Source: an uncultured Caulobacteraceae bacterium
GTDB lineage: Bacteria; Pseudomonadota; Alphaproteobacteria; Caulobacterales; Caulobacteraceae
Direction: 5' to 3'
Assembly: GCA_946480495.1 (NCBI GenBank)
Contig: CAMLKO010000069.1
Span: 1-6,064 of the forward strand
Length of the DNA: 6,064 nucleotides
Made by a program: the position numbers and the translations under genes. Shown piece by piece: positions 1 through 6,064 of the stretch. The notes under the pieces are model-generated. The model did not search any database. It was not told the origin of the DNA and worked only from the letters and a program-made list of their open reading frames with translations. Numbering within the stretch: the first letter of the stretch is position 1; each line of letters starts with the position of its first letter.

Positions 1-236
1 CGCGCGTCCTTCTCCACCGCGATCACCTTCGCGCCGGCTTCCAGCAGGGCGCGGGTGAGGCCGCCGGGGCCGGGGCCGACTTCGATGACGGTTTCGCCCT
101 CCAGCGGGCCCGCCAGCCGCGCGATCTTCCGCGTCACGTTGAGGTCGAGGAGGAAGTGCTGGCCGAAACTCTTCTTCGCGAGCAGCCCGTGTTCGGCCAG
201 GCTTTCGCGCAGCGGCGGCAGGCCGGACAGGCTCAT
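1..236 (-). CDS. rsmA: RsmA/KsgA 16S rRNA dimethyladenosine transferase, N-terminal part (truncated by window edge)
   Basis: RsmA uses S-adenosylmethionine to dimethylate two adjacent adenines in the 3'-terminal hairpin of 16S rRNA (A1518/A1519 in E. coli) during late 30S assembly in the cytoplasm. Only the first 78 codons are present; the rest lies left of base 1. Seen directly: KKSFGQHFL at residues 21-29, the family's N-terminal signature; [10 protein letters not shown] at 52-61, the SAM-binding glycine loop (motif I) of a Rossmann methyltransferase; and VEKD at 74-77, whose Glu75 sits where the family's ribose-binding acidic residue lies. The ATG at 236-234 overlaps the pdxA stop as ATGA. 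No convincing Shine-Dalgarno precedes it, so translation probably depends on coupling to pdxA. The start fits the family, which has a short leader before the GQHFL motif. It is last of the five genes visible here; the completeness of its 3' part cannot be judged. Confidence 0.95.
   Translation of the reverse strand, partial: MSLSGLPPLRESLAEHGLLAKKSFGQHFLLDLNVTRKIARLAGPLEGETVIEVGPGPGGLTRALLEAGAKVIAVEKDA
233..236 (-). other. ATGA stop/start overlap, pdxA to rsmA
   Basis: The minus strand reads ATGA: ATG starts rsmA and TGA ends pdxA. The preceding bases are almost purely G and C with no Shine-Dalgarno, which suggests reinitiation by ribosomes finishing pdxA. Confidence 0.85.
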
Positions 237-1228
237 GCGCGGCCGCGGCGCGCGGCGATCTCGGCGGCCAGGCGGATGGCGGCGATCAGGCTGTCGGGCC
301 GCGCCTGCCCCCGGCCGGCGATGGCGAAACCCGTCCCGTGGTCGGGCGAGGTGCGCACGATCGGCAGGCCCAGCGTCACGTTCACCCCGCCCCAGAAGTC
401 CAGCATCTTCACCGGGATCAGCGCCTGGTCGTGGTACATGCAGAGCACCGCGTCATAGGTCGCCCGCGCCTCGGCGTGGAACAGCGTGTCGGCGGGCAGG
501 GGACCCGTCGCCTCGACGCCCTGGCCCCGCAGCGCTTCGACCGCAGGCCCGATGATCTCGACCTCCTCGCGGCCCAGCGCGCCGCTTTCGCCGGCGTGGG
601 GGTTCAGTCCCGCCACCGCCAGCCGGGGCCGCTCGATCCCGAAGTCGCGCTTCAACGCCTGCGCGGTGCAAAGGCCCGACGCGACAATCCGCTCGACCGT
701 CAGCAGGCCGGGGACCTTGGCCAGCGGCTCGTGGATGGTGACCAGCGCCACGCGCAGGTCGGCCGCCGTCAGCATCATCACCGGCCCGCGCGCGCCCTCG
801 TAGGCCTGCGACGCCGTCAGCTCGGCCAGGAACTCGGTGTGACCCGGAAACTGGAAACCCGCTTCATAGAGCGGCGCCTTGGCGATGGGCGCGGTGACCA
901 GCCCGGAGACCTGGCGCGACAGCGCCAGCCCCACGCCGGTCTCGATCCAGCGGATGATGGTCGGCGCATAGGCCGGCGACGGCTGGCCCGAGACCACGCG
1001 CGCCGCCAGCGGGATGTCGATTATCGGAATGGCTTCGCCAAACACCGCCGCGGCGGCCGACGGCGCGCCGACGCGCCGCACGCCGCTGGCGGCGCCCAGC
1101 AGCTCGGCGTCGCCGATCACCACGAAAGCTGGACCGGTCTGGCGCAGCGCCGCCCAGGCCTTGGCCACGATCTCCGGGCCGACGCCGGCCGGGTCTCCGA
1201 GGCTCAGGGCCAGCGGCGCCGGGGTCAC
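233..1228 (-). CDS. pdxA: 4-hydroxythreonine-4-phosphate dehydrogenase PdxA
   Basis: PdxA oxidises 4-phosphohydroxy-L-threonine with NAD(P)+; the product decarboxylates to 3-amino-2-oxopropyl phosphate, which PdxJ joins to deoxyxylulose phosphate in the DXP-dependent pyridoxal 5'-phosphate pathway. It is a cytoplasmic metal-dependent homodimer. The 331-residue length is normal. Visible motifs: GDPAGVGPE (11-19), TAPIAK (112-117), PGHTE (128-132), IHEP (165-168), LNPHAGE (208-214), YHDQ (265-268), and [17 protein letters not shown] (283-299). His166, His211 and His266 correspond to the three metal ligands, and Lys274, Asn283 and Arg292 to substrate-binding residues, with the same numbering as I recall for E. 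coli PdxA. That match supports the GTG start at 1228-1226. An ATG further upstream (1363) would add 45 residues overlapping surA and lacking family character, so it is rejected. The GTG overlaps the surA stop as GTGA, with only a weak GAG-type Shine-Dalgarno upstream. One oddity is Ala302, where the motif normally has an acidic residue. Confidence 0.96.
   Translation of the reverse strand: MTPAPLALSLGDPAGVGPEIVAKAWAALRQTGPAFVVIGDAELLGAASGVRRVGAPSAAAAVFGEAIPIIDIPLAARVVSGQPSPAYAPTIIRWIETGVGLALSRQVSGLVTAPIAKAPLYEAGFQFPGHTEFLAELTASQAYEGARGPVMMLTAADLRVALVTIHEPLAKVPGLLTVERIVASGLCTAQALKRDFGIERPRLAVAGLNPHAGESGALGREEVEIIGPAVEALRGQGVEATGPLPADTLFHAEARATYDAVLCMYHDQALIPVKMLDFWGGVNVTLGLPIVRTSPDHGTGFAIAGRGQARPDSLIAAIRLAAEIAARRGRA
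1225..1228 (-). other. GTGA stop/start overlap, surA to pdxA
   Basis: The minus strand reads GTGA: GTG starts pdxA and TGA ends surA. Four-base overlaps of this kind usually mean termination-reinitiation coupling, so pdxA output should follow surA translation. No strong Shine-Dalgarno is visible before the GTG, in line with coupling. Confidence 0.85.
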
Positions 1229-2556
1229 CGCGTCTCTATGGTCGCCGACGTGCGCAGGTCGCGCAGGTAGCGCTTGGAGATCATCGAGAGCTGCTGGCTG
1301 TAGAGCCGGTTCTCGATCTGGTCGGCGGTGGGAATCTGGGCCCCGCTCTGGCGCTTGCCGCACACCGCGATCAGGTGCAGGCCCGCGCCCGTGCGGATCG
1401 GCGCGGACACCTGGCCCGGCTGCAGGCTCTGGGCCGCATCGCGGAAGCCGGGGGCCAGGTCGCTCAACTCGGCCTCGCCGAGATCGCCCGCCACCACGCC
1501 GTCGATGCCGGCCGCGGCGGTTTCGATATTGTCGCAGCCGGTGATCTTGGGACGCAGCGCTTCGAGCTTGGCCTGCGCCGCGGCGACTTCGGCGTCGGTC
1601 GCGGTGGCCGGCAGCGCGATCGCCGCCTGCTTGAGGCTGATCAGCGTCGCCGCCGCGCCCGCGCGCTTGTCGCGCAGATAGACGATGTAGATGCCGTCCT
1701 TGACCTGGATCGGCTGTGACAGCTGGCCGGGACGCAGCTGCTCAAGCGCGGAGTCGACTTCCGGCGGCAGTTCGCCCGACGACACCCAGCCGAGGTCGCC
1801 ACCGGCGGCCGCGCTGGGCGAGGCGGAGAACTGGCGGGCCACGGCCGGGAAGGGCGCGCCCTTCTGAAGCTGGGCCAGCAGCTGGTTGGCGCCGTCCACC
1901 GCCTGCTGCATGCCGCCGACGTGGGCGGCGTCGACGAAGATCTCGCCGACCTGGTACTGGGGCTTGGCGGCGGCGGCTTCCAGCCGCGCCAGCTGGGCCT
2001 TCACCTGGTCGTCGCCGACCCGCAGGCGCGAGCCGTAGCGGCCGTGGATCCAGCGCTGCCAGCTCACTTCGGCGCGCAGCTGTTCCTTCAGGGTCTCGGG
2101 ACCCACGCCCTGCGAGGCCAGCGCCTGCAGCAGCTGGTCGCCGGTCATGTTGTTGCCCTTGGCGATGTCGGCGATCTCGTCGGCCACGTCATCGTCGGTC
2201 GCGGCGATGTCGATCTTCTGCTCCTTCTCGACGCGGCGGATCTCCTGCATCTGCAGGCGCTCGTCGACCAGCGAGCGCAGGGCCTCGCGCTGGATTTCGG
2301 GCAGGTTCTCCTCGGTCGGCTGGATGCCCGAGGTGACGATGATGAGGCGCATGCGCTGCATCATGTCGTAGCTGGAGATGATGTCGTCGTTGACGGTGGC
2401 GACCACCGCCTCGGTATAGGCGCGCGGGGCCGCCGGCGCGGCGGGCGCGGGAGGGGTCGCGGTCGCGACTTCCTGGGCCGAAGCGGCCATACCAAACGCC
2501 AGGGCCAGGGCAGAGGCCGCCCCGGCCAGGCCCGTTACGCTACGCGCTATCCGCAT
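1225..2556 (-). CDS. surA: SurA-type periplasmic chaperone / parvulin-family peptidyl-prolyl isomerase
   Basis: SurA-type proteins escort unfolded outer-membrane proteins through the periplasm to the BAM complex, and LptD is a known client in E. coli, which fits lptD just upstream. The 443-residue product starts with a signal peptide: Arg2 and Arg5, hydrophobic core about 8-23, AxA-type cleavage ASA|Q after residue 27. An Ala/Pro-rich linker (about 30-47) follows. A SurA N-terminal chaperone domain spans about 48-180, a parvulin-like domain about 201-298 (with SPSAAAGGDLGW at 246-257), and a second, degenerate one about 303-402. The usual parvulin histidines are replaced in domain 1 (Glu205, Tyr290); domain 2 keeps only His394. 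The mature protein has just two cysteines, 341 and 399. Start choice: the ATG at 2556 gives a normal signal peptide. An in-frame ATG at 2622 overlaps the lptD stop, but its 22 extra codons include AGA and GGA, which read better as a Shine-Dalgarno. Chaperone assignment is confident; isomerase activity is doubtful. Confidence 0.88.
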   Translation of the reverse strand: MRIARSVTGLAGAASALALAFGMAASAQEVATATPPAPAAPAAPRAYTEAVVATVNDDIISSYDMMQRMRLIIVTSGIQPTEENLPEIQREALRSLVDERLQMQEIRRVEKEQKIDIAATDDDVADEIADIAKGNNMTGDQLLQALASQGVGPETLKEQLRAEVSWQRWIHGRYGSRLRVGDDQVKAQLARLEAAAAKPQYQVGEIFVDAAHVGGMQQAVDGANQLLAQLQKGAPFPAVARQFSASPSAAAGGDLGWVSSGELPPEVDSALEQLRPGQLSQPIQVKDGIYIVYLRDKRAGAAATLISLKQAAIALPATATDAEVAAAQAKLEALRPKITGCDNIETAAAGIDGVVAGDLGEAELSDLAPGFRDAAQSLQPGQVSAPIRTGAGLHLIAVCGKRQSGAQIPTADQIENRLYSQQLSMISKRYLRDLRTSATIETR

Positions 2557-2568
2557 GGAGGTCGTCGT

Positions 2569-2574
2569 TCCTCT
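2569..2574 (-). promoter_or_regulatory. Candidate Shine-Dalgarno for surA, deciding the start
   Basis: The minus strand reads AGAGGA here, 12 nt before the ATG at 2556. The spacing is longer than ideal. If the upstream ATG at 2622 were used instead, these bases would be the codons AGA and GGA, both uncommon in such a GC-rich genome. The rival start has its own weaker AAAGG about 9 nt upstream, inside lptD. The call favours the shorter protein but does not prove it. Confidence 0.55.
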
Positions 2575-2582
2575 GAATTCGG

Positions 2583-2603
2583 GGGCGCCAACGCGCGGCG
2601 CCC
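2583..2603 (-). repeat. Perfect 7-bp GC inverted repeat between lptD and surA
   Basis: GGGCGCC (2583-2589) and GGCGCCC (2597-2603) are exact reverse complements around a 7-nt loop. In the transcript this would be an all-G/C hairpin 16 nt beyond the lptD stop codon and just upstream of the surA Shine-Dalgarno. There is no T-run after it on the minus strand, so it is not a standard rho-independent terminator. It could stabilise mRNA or tune surA translation. In such GC-rich DNA a 7-bp repeat can also arise by chance. Confidence 0.5.
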
Positions 2604-2618
2604 GATCCGCCCCGATTT

Positions 2619-4916
2619 TCATTGGCTGTAGCCTTTATCGCCAAGTGTGGCCAGCGTGAGGCGCACCTGGATCGAGTCCGAGGGCCCCACGGACCGGTTG
2701 AATGTCTCCTCGTGCACCCACACGACCGCGAAATCGAGGCACTGGTTGCGGTACATCGGTCCGAACTCCTCGCGCCGCCAGACGTCCCGCTCCAGGTCGC
2801 GCACGCCGCGGAAGGTGACGCCCCAGTTGCCGTAGACGAGCACGTTGCCGGCGAAGTCCACGTCCTCGCGACGGAAGCCCATCGGGTCGTTCTCGTCGCG
2901 CAGGTAGCGGATGAAGCCCTGGCCGCGCGGCAGGTTGACGTCCGCGCCGCCTTCGAAGCGTTGCAGCGACAGGTCGTCGGCCCCCAGCCTTGCGCGGGAG
3001 AAGACTTCCAGCCCGCGGATGGGCATGGCCTCGGCCGCCACCACCCAGTCCGACGACTGCCGCTGCAGGCCGGTGTAGGAGGGGAACAGCCGGTTGTCCT
3101 CGCTGCGGAAGCTGCGGCCGACCAGGATGCTGGCGTGGCGGCCGTCGTCGTAGACCACGCTCGCGCGCCCGCCGAGGTTCAGCCGCTGGCCGCCTTCATA
3201 GAGGTCGAAGCCGGAGAACTTGTTGACCCTGAACAGGTTCGTCTCGTCGTAGGCCAGCGCCAGGCTGTCCTCGTTGAAGTAGATCGGCCCGTTCGCGTCG
3301 CTGCCCAGCACGATCTGGTGGACGTCCGGCGAGAACGCCACCTGCGCCAGCGGTTCGAGGACGATGGTGCGGTCGCCGTCGCGCCGGAAGAAGGGCCAGC
3401 TGACGTCGAACCCGGTCGCGCCCACCAGCCGCGTGGCGTCCTTCGACCCGCCGCCCGGCAGGTCGGTGATGTTGTAGATGTCCCCCCGCGCAGTCAGGAA
3501 CGGCGACAGCCGCAGCCCGCTGCCGAAGGTGTAGTTGCTGCGCCAGTCGACCTCGGCGCTCGCCCGCTTGCTGTCGATGCCGGGATCGCTGCGCACCGAG
3601 CCCAGCGCCGTCGACTGCTCGCGCGTCAGGACCACGCCGCTGCCCATCACCCGCAGCCGCCCGCCCAGCACCGGCCGGTAGGGCTCCCACCGCGCCTCGA
3701 TCAGGGGCGCGACGAGCGGGAAGGTGCGGTCGATGTCGGTCGGGCGCAGGCCCTGGAAGCTCAGCGCCGAGATCGAGAAATAGGACCGCTGGTCCTGCCG
3801 CGCCGCATAGAGCTGCGAGGTCAGCCGGTGGTCCTCGGTCGCGAACAGGCCGCGCTGCTCATAGACGTCCTGGATGTCGTACTTGTCGAAGATCAGGTCG
3901 TCGGACGTCCGCTCGCCGGCGAAGCCCCAGCGCCAGTAGTCGTTGATGTCGAAGGCGCCGTTGGCCAGCACGTAGGAGCGGTTGGTCCGGTCGCCGAACC
4001 GGTCGCCGTCGCCCGTCAGGTCGTTCTCGTAGGTGTAGCCGGCCCGCACGTTCACCTGTCCCGACCAGAAGCGCTTGCGCCAGGCCGCGTTCAGGAACGG
4101 GTTCACCTTGGTGTTGATCTGCGGGCTGATGATCAGGTCCTGCGAGGGCGAGATCACCTGCAGGTAGGGCTGTTCGTAGGAGAGCCCCCGCCGGCGCGAG
4201 GCCGCGATCTTCGGCGTCAGCAGCCCCGACTTCTCGCCCGGGATGGTGGGATCGGCATGCCAGAACACCGGCGTGTAGAAGATCGGCACGCCCAGCATGA
4301 TGATGGTGGCGTTGCGGTAGTAGACGATCTGCCGCTTCTTATCCTGCACCACCTTGTCGGCGCGGATGGACCAGCTCGGCCCCTGCTGGTGGCCGGACGC
4401 GTCCACGCAGACGGGGCAGGGGGTGTAGATCGCCTTGTTCAGCTCGTTCAGCGTCTCGCTGCGGCGCACGGCGCTGGCCGCGGCGATCTTCACGTCCCCG
4501 GCCAGCCGGGTGGAGAAGCCCTGGGCGATGCCGGCCCGCATCTGGTCGTCGAGCGTGATGGAGTCGGCGTACTGGATGCTGCCGTCGGGGTTGACCAGCG
4601 TCGTCTCGCCGCTCGCCGTCACCACGCCGGTGTTCTGGTTGTAGGTGACCTGCTGGGCGCGCAGCGTGCGGCCCTGATAGCGGACCTCCACGTCGCCCCT
4701 GGCGGTGACGGTCTTCTCCTGGTCGTTGGCGACGACCTCGTTGGCCTCGAGGTAGAAGGCGCCGGGCTGCAGCCCCTCGGCGATCGGGGCGGTGCTCATG
4801 GGCGCGGTGGTCTGGGCCAGCGCGGGAGCCGCCACGACGGCGAGGCCGAGCGCGGCCGCGCCGGCCAGAAGGCGCGCGCGGCTGGCGGTCTGTGCTGATC
4901 GGCTCGCCTTCGTCAT
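2619..4916 (-). CDS. lptD: LPS-assembly protein LptD (outer-membrane LPS translocon)
   Basis: LptD, plugged by the lipoprotein LptE, receives lipopolysaccharide from the LptA bridge and inserts it into the outer leaflet of the outer membrane. The 765-residue product, close to E. coli LptD in length, has a signal peptide with Lys3, Arg6, Arg13 and Arg15, a hydrophobic core about 17-33, and cleavage after ALA (residue 34). A LptA/OstA-like jellyroll domain spans about 52-160, with repeated strands such as KTVTARGDVEVRYQG. The LptD barrel domain fills about 200-765, including PVFWHADPT (216-224), EKSGLLTPKI (228-237) and FDLYEGGQRLNLGG (570-583), a family signature. Cysteines are only Cys167, Cys170 (CPVC) and Cys726. 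The ATG at 4916 has AGGA 10 nt upstream. The gene follows lptG after 69 nt; the stop overlaps an ATG at 2622 that is probably not used. Conserved barrel signatures and gene order make the call firm. Confidence 0.97.
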   Translation of the reverse strand: MTKASRSAQTASRARLLAGAAALGLAVVAAPALAQTTAPMSTAPIAEGLQPGAFYLEANEVVANDQEKTVTARGDVEVRYQGRTLRAQQVTYNQNTGVVTASGETTLVNPDGSIQYADSITLDDQMRAGIAQGFSTRLAGDVKIAAASAVRRSETLNELNKAIYTPCPVCVDASGHQQGPSWSIRADKVVQDKKRQIVYYRNATIIMLGVPIFYTPVFWHADPTIPGEKSGLLTPKIAASRRRGLSYEQPYLQVISPSQDLIISPQINTKVNPFLNAAWRKRFWSGQVNVRAGYTYENDLTGDGDRFGDRTNRSYVLANGAFDINDYWRWGFAGERTSDDLIFDKYDIQDVYEQRGLFATEDHRLTSQLYAARQDQRSYFSISALSFQGLRPTDIDRTFPLVAPLIEARWEPYRPVLGGRLRVMGSGVVLTREQSTALGSVRSDPGIDSKRASAEVDWRSNYTFGSGLRLSPFLTARGDIYNITDLPGGGSKDATRLVGATGFDVSWPFFRRDGDRTIVLEPLAQVAFSPDVHQIVLGSDANGPIYFNEDSLALAYDETNLFRVNKFSGFDLYEGGQRLNLGGRASVVYDDGRHASILVGRSFRSEDNRLFPSYTGLQRQSSDWVVAAEAMPIRGLEVFSRARLGADDLSLQRFEGGADVNLPRGQGFIRYLRDENDPMGFRREDVDFAGNVLVYGNWGVTFRGVRDLERDVWRREEFGPMYRNQCLDFAVVWVHEETFNRSVGPSDSIQVRLTLATLGDKGYSQ

Positions 4917-4926
4917 GTCGCGCTAT

Positions 4927-4930
4927 TCCT
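4927..4930 (-). promoter_or_regulatory. Shine-Dalgarno of lptD
   Basis: AGGA on the minus strand, within TAGGAATAG, lies 10 nt before the lptD ATG at 4916-4914. It supports this start, which also gives a complete signal peptide. I see no convincing -35/-10 promoter in the 69-nt gap, so lptD is probably read through from lptG, but a promoter of an unfamiliar type cannot be excluded by eye. Confidence 0.6.
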
Positions 4931-4964
4931 ACACGCCCCCATGTCCGCGCCTACCCGTCCCGGA

Positions 4965-4980
4965 GCCCTTGCACAAGGGC
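4965..4980 (-). repeat. Perfect 7-bp inverted repeat between lptG and lptD
   Basis: GCCCTTG (4965-4971) and CAAGGGC (4974-4980) are exact reverse complements separated by two bases. As RNA the innermost pair would probably open, giving a 6-bp stem with a 4-nt loop. It starts 5 nt after the lptG stop (4988-4986) and is not followed by a U-run on the minus strand, so a classical terminator is unlikely. Options are an mRNA-stability hairpin between the two cistrons or a dyad site for a dimeric regulator. Function is unproven. Confidence 0.5.
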
Positions 4981-4985
4981 GCGCG

Positions 4986-6064
4986 TCAGCCGTCCTCGGT
5001 GTACGAGAGAAGGGTGAGTCCCGACAGCAACGCCAGCACCGGCGGCGCCCAGGCCGCGGCGAACGGCGGCAGCATCTCCGATTTGCCAAGAGCGCCGCAG
5101 AACTGATTGAAAAAGAAGAAGATAAAGCCAAGCGCCACGCCCGACGCGGCCAGGCTTGCCAGCCCACCCAGCCGGATCAGCCGCAGCGAGAACGCCGCCG
5201 CCAGCACCGACATGGCCGCAAACAGCAACGGCGCCGCCAGCAGCTGCTGCAGCCTCAGGCGATAGGCGAGCGCCGAGAATCCCGCCTGCTCGGTCGCGCG
5301 GATGGTGGCCGGCAGCCGCCAGAAGGCGATGGCCTCGGGCGTGGTGAACCGCTCGACCGCGTCTTCTTCGCTGAGCGTCGAAGGGATGGTCAGGCTCTCC
5401 GAGCGCACGGAAGCCGCGCCCGCCGCCGCCTCCCGCGCGCCGGTCAGCTGCCAGTAGCCGGGCTTCAGCTGCGCCTCGTCGGCCTCGATCCGCCGCTCGA
5501 AGCGCAGGGCGCCCTCGCGGTCGATGGCGTAGACGAACAGGGACACGCCCTTCAGGCGGATGGTGCCGTCCGGCCGGTCGTGGCCCTGGGCGCGGATGAC
5601 CATCTGGCTGTGCTCATCGCCCTCGCGCAGCCAGGTCTCCTTGGGCGCGGCGGCGGTGAAGTCCTCGACGAGTTCCGTGCGCTGCTGCTCGAACTTCGCC
5701 GTCATCATCGCCGCGATCGGATTGAGCACGCCCACGCTGACCGAGCCGACGATGAAGGCGGCCACGGCCGCCGGCAGGATGAAGCGCCAGGCCGAGACGC
5801 CCGCCGCGCGCATGGCGATCAGCTCGCTGCGGCGGTTCAGGCCCACGTAGGCCGCCAGCGTCCCGAACAGGAAGCAGAAGGGCAGCAGCAGCAGGATGGT
5901 CGCCGGCGCCTTCAGGAGCGTCAGCCACAGCAGCTCGGCGAAACCGACTTCCGCCCGTCCCCCGACCGTTCGGGAGATGTCGACGAACTCGATCAGCAGG
6001 ATCACCGATCCGATGACCGCCAGGGCCGCGGCCACCGACGCCAGCGTGCCGGTCAGGACATAGC
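4986..6064 (-). CDS. lptG: LptG, inner-membrane permease of the LPS export ABC transporter (5' end beyond window)
   Basis: LptG pairs with LptF and the LptB2 ATPase to extract lipopolysaccharide from the inner membrane and pass it through LptC and LptA to LptD. The frame stays open to the right edge, so the GTG at 6035 is unlikely to be the true start: the nine codons before it (from Tyr, 6062-6060) continue the first membrane helix. 358 residues are present; the family has about 360, so only a few are missing. Counting from that Tyr: TM1 about 2-24, then FVDISR (26-31); TM2 about 51-75; the coupling-helix motif NRRSELIAMRAAG (76-88) that contacts LptB; TM3 about 94-113; a periplasmic jellyroll about 118-265; TM4 about 271-292; TM5 about 301-320, with a phenylalanine run; TM6 about 331-354. 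This is a YjgP/YjgQ-family permease. LptG is preferred over LptF because of the FVD motif after TM1 and its place next to lptD; lptF is predicted just outside the window. Confidence 0.92.
   Translation of the reverse strand, partial: YVLTGTLASVAAALAVIGSVILLIEFVDISRTVGGRAEVGFAELLWLTLLKAPATILLLLPFCFLFGTLAAYVGLNRRSELIAMRAAGVSAWRFILPAAVAAFIVGSVSVGVLNPIAAMMTAKFEQQRTELVEDFTAAAPKETWLREGDEHSQMVIRAQGHDRPDGTIRLKGVSLFVYAIDREGALRFERRIEADEAQLKPGYWQLTGAREAAAGAASVRSESLTIPSTLSEEDAVERFTTPEAIAFWRLPATIRATEQAGFSALAYRLRLQQLLAAPLLFAAMSVLAAAFSLRLIRLGGLASLAASGVALGFIFFFFNQFCGALGKSEMLPPFAAAWAPPVLALLSGLTLLSYTEDG

Noticed and set aside
338..1270. A 310-codon plus-strand frame opposite pdxA
   Set aside because: It is Arg/His/Gln/Gly-rich with no recognisable motif, and pdxA on the other strand has every catalytic motif. 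It is a codon-bias shadow.
1229..1363. ATG start for pdxA 45 codons upstream
   Set aside because: The extra residues overlap surA, are Arg/Pro-rich, and would push the catalytic residues out of register with the E. coli numbering that the GTG start reproduces.
1921..2631. A 236-codon plus-strand frame opposite the 5' half of surA
   Set aside because: Composition is Gly/Arg/Asp/Leu low complexity, with no family resemblance; it is antisense to a clear signal peptide and chaperone domain.
3196..3690. A 164-codon minus-strand frame inside lptD
   Set aside because: It is an out-of-frame reading of lptD rich in Arg, Ala and Gly. The lptD frame runs through it uninterrupted with family motifs on both sides.
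2622..4898. A 758-codon open frame on the plus strand opposite nearly all of lptD
   Set aside because: Its product is dominated by Val, Arg, Ala, Gly, Asp and His with no domain, signal or membrane pattern. Long antisense frames are expected where the sense gene has strong GC third-position bias. The sense strand holds an unmistakable LptD.
4965..4980. Rho-independent terminator after lptG
   Set aside because: A perfect stem is present but the minus strand continues TCCGGGACGGG, with no U-run, and lptD follows within 69 nt on the same strand.
5101..5135. Locally A/T-rich patch inside lptG, suspected as a promoter or foreign insert
   Set aside because: It is explained by the phenylalanine/isoleucine codons of membrane helix 5 (GFIFFFFNQF); the flanking frame is intact.
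4913..5167. An 84-codon minus-strand frame spanning the end of lptG and the gap before lptD
   Set aside because: It is out of frame with lptG, is Arg/Ser/Cys-rich and overlaps the well-conserved last helices of LptG. No sign of a real small protein.

Overview
The window is very GC-rich and, apart from two short gaps, wholly occupied by one strand of co-oriented protein genes, all read on the minus strand. In transcription order they are lptG (5' end beyond the right edge), lptD, a SurA-type periplasmic chaperone gene, pdxA and rsmA/ksgA (3' end beyond the left edge). The order lptD-surA-pdxA-rsmA is a classic proteobacterial cluster, also seen in E. coli. Placing lptG directly upstream of lptD, together with the GC content and protein signatures such as 'YTPCPVC' in LptD and '[14 protein letters not shown]' in RsmA, suggests an alphaproteobacterium, probably a Caulobacterales member (Caulobacter/Phenylobacterium-like). 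The genus-level guess is inference from memory of these families, not from a search.

Layout, from right to left: lptG (6064-4986, partial); a 69-nt gap with a perfect 7-bp inverted repeat and the lptD Shine-Dalgarno; lptD (4916-2619); a 62-nt gap with a second perfect 7-bp GC inverted repeat and a candidate surA Shine-Dalgarno; surA (preferred start 2556, stop at 1225); pdxA (1228-233, GTG start), overlapping surA by 4 nt (GTGA); rsmA (236-1, partial), overlapping pdxA by 4 nt (ATGA). No RNA gene, mobile element, CRISPR array or clear rho-independent terminator was seen. No stretch over 300 bases lacks a gene.

The first three genes belong together functionally. LptG is an inner-membrane part of the LPS export ABC transporter, LptD is the outer-membrane LPS translocon, and SurA-type chaperones help fold outer-membrane beta-barrels, LptD being a well-known client. 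PdxA (pyridoxal phosphate synthesis) and RsmA (16S rRNA dimethylation) are housekeeping enzymes that travel with them.

This is an ordinary, conserved housekeeping region. I see no undescribed system. The points worth a second look are small: a SurA homologue whose first parvulin domain lacks both usual histidines and which carries a lone cysteine pair, an LptD with three cysteines in an unusual arrangement, a PdxA substitution in its last conserved motif, two intergenic hairpins, and an ambiguous surA start.
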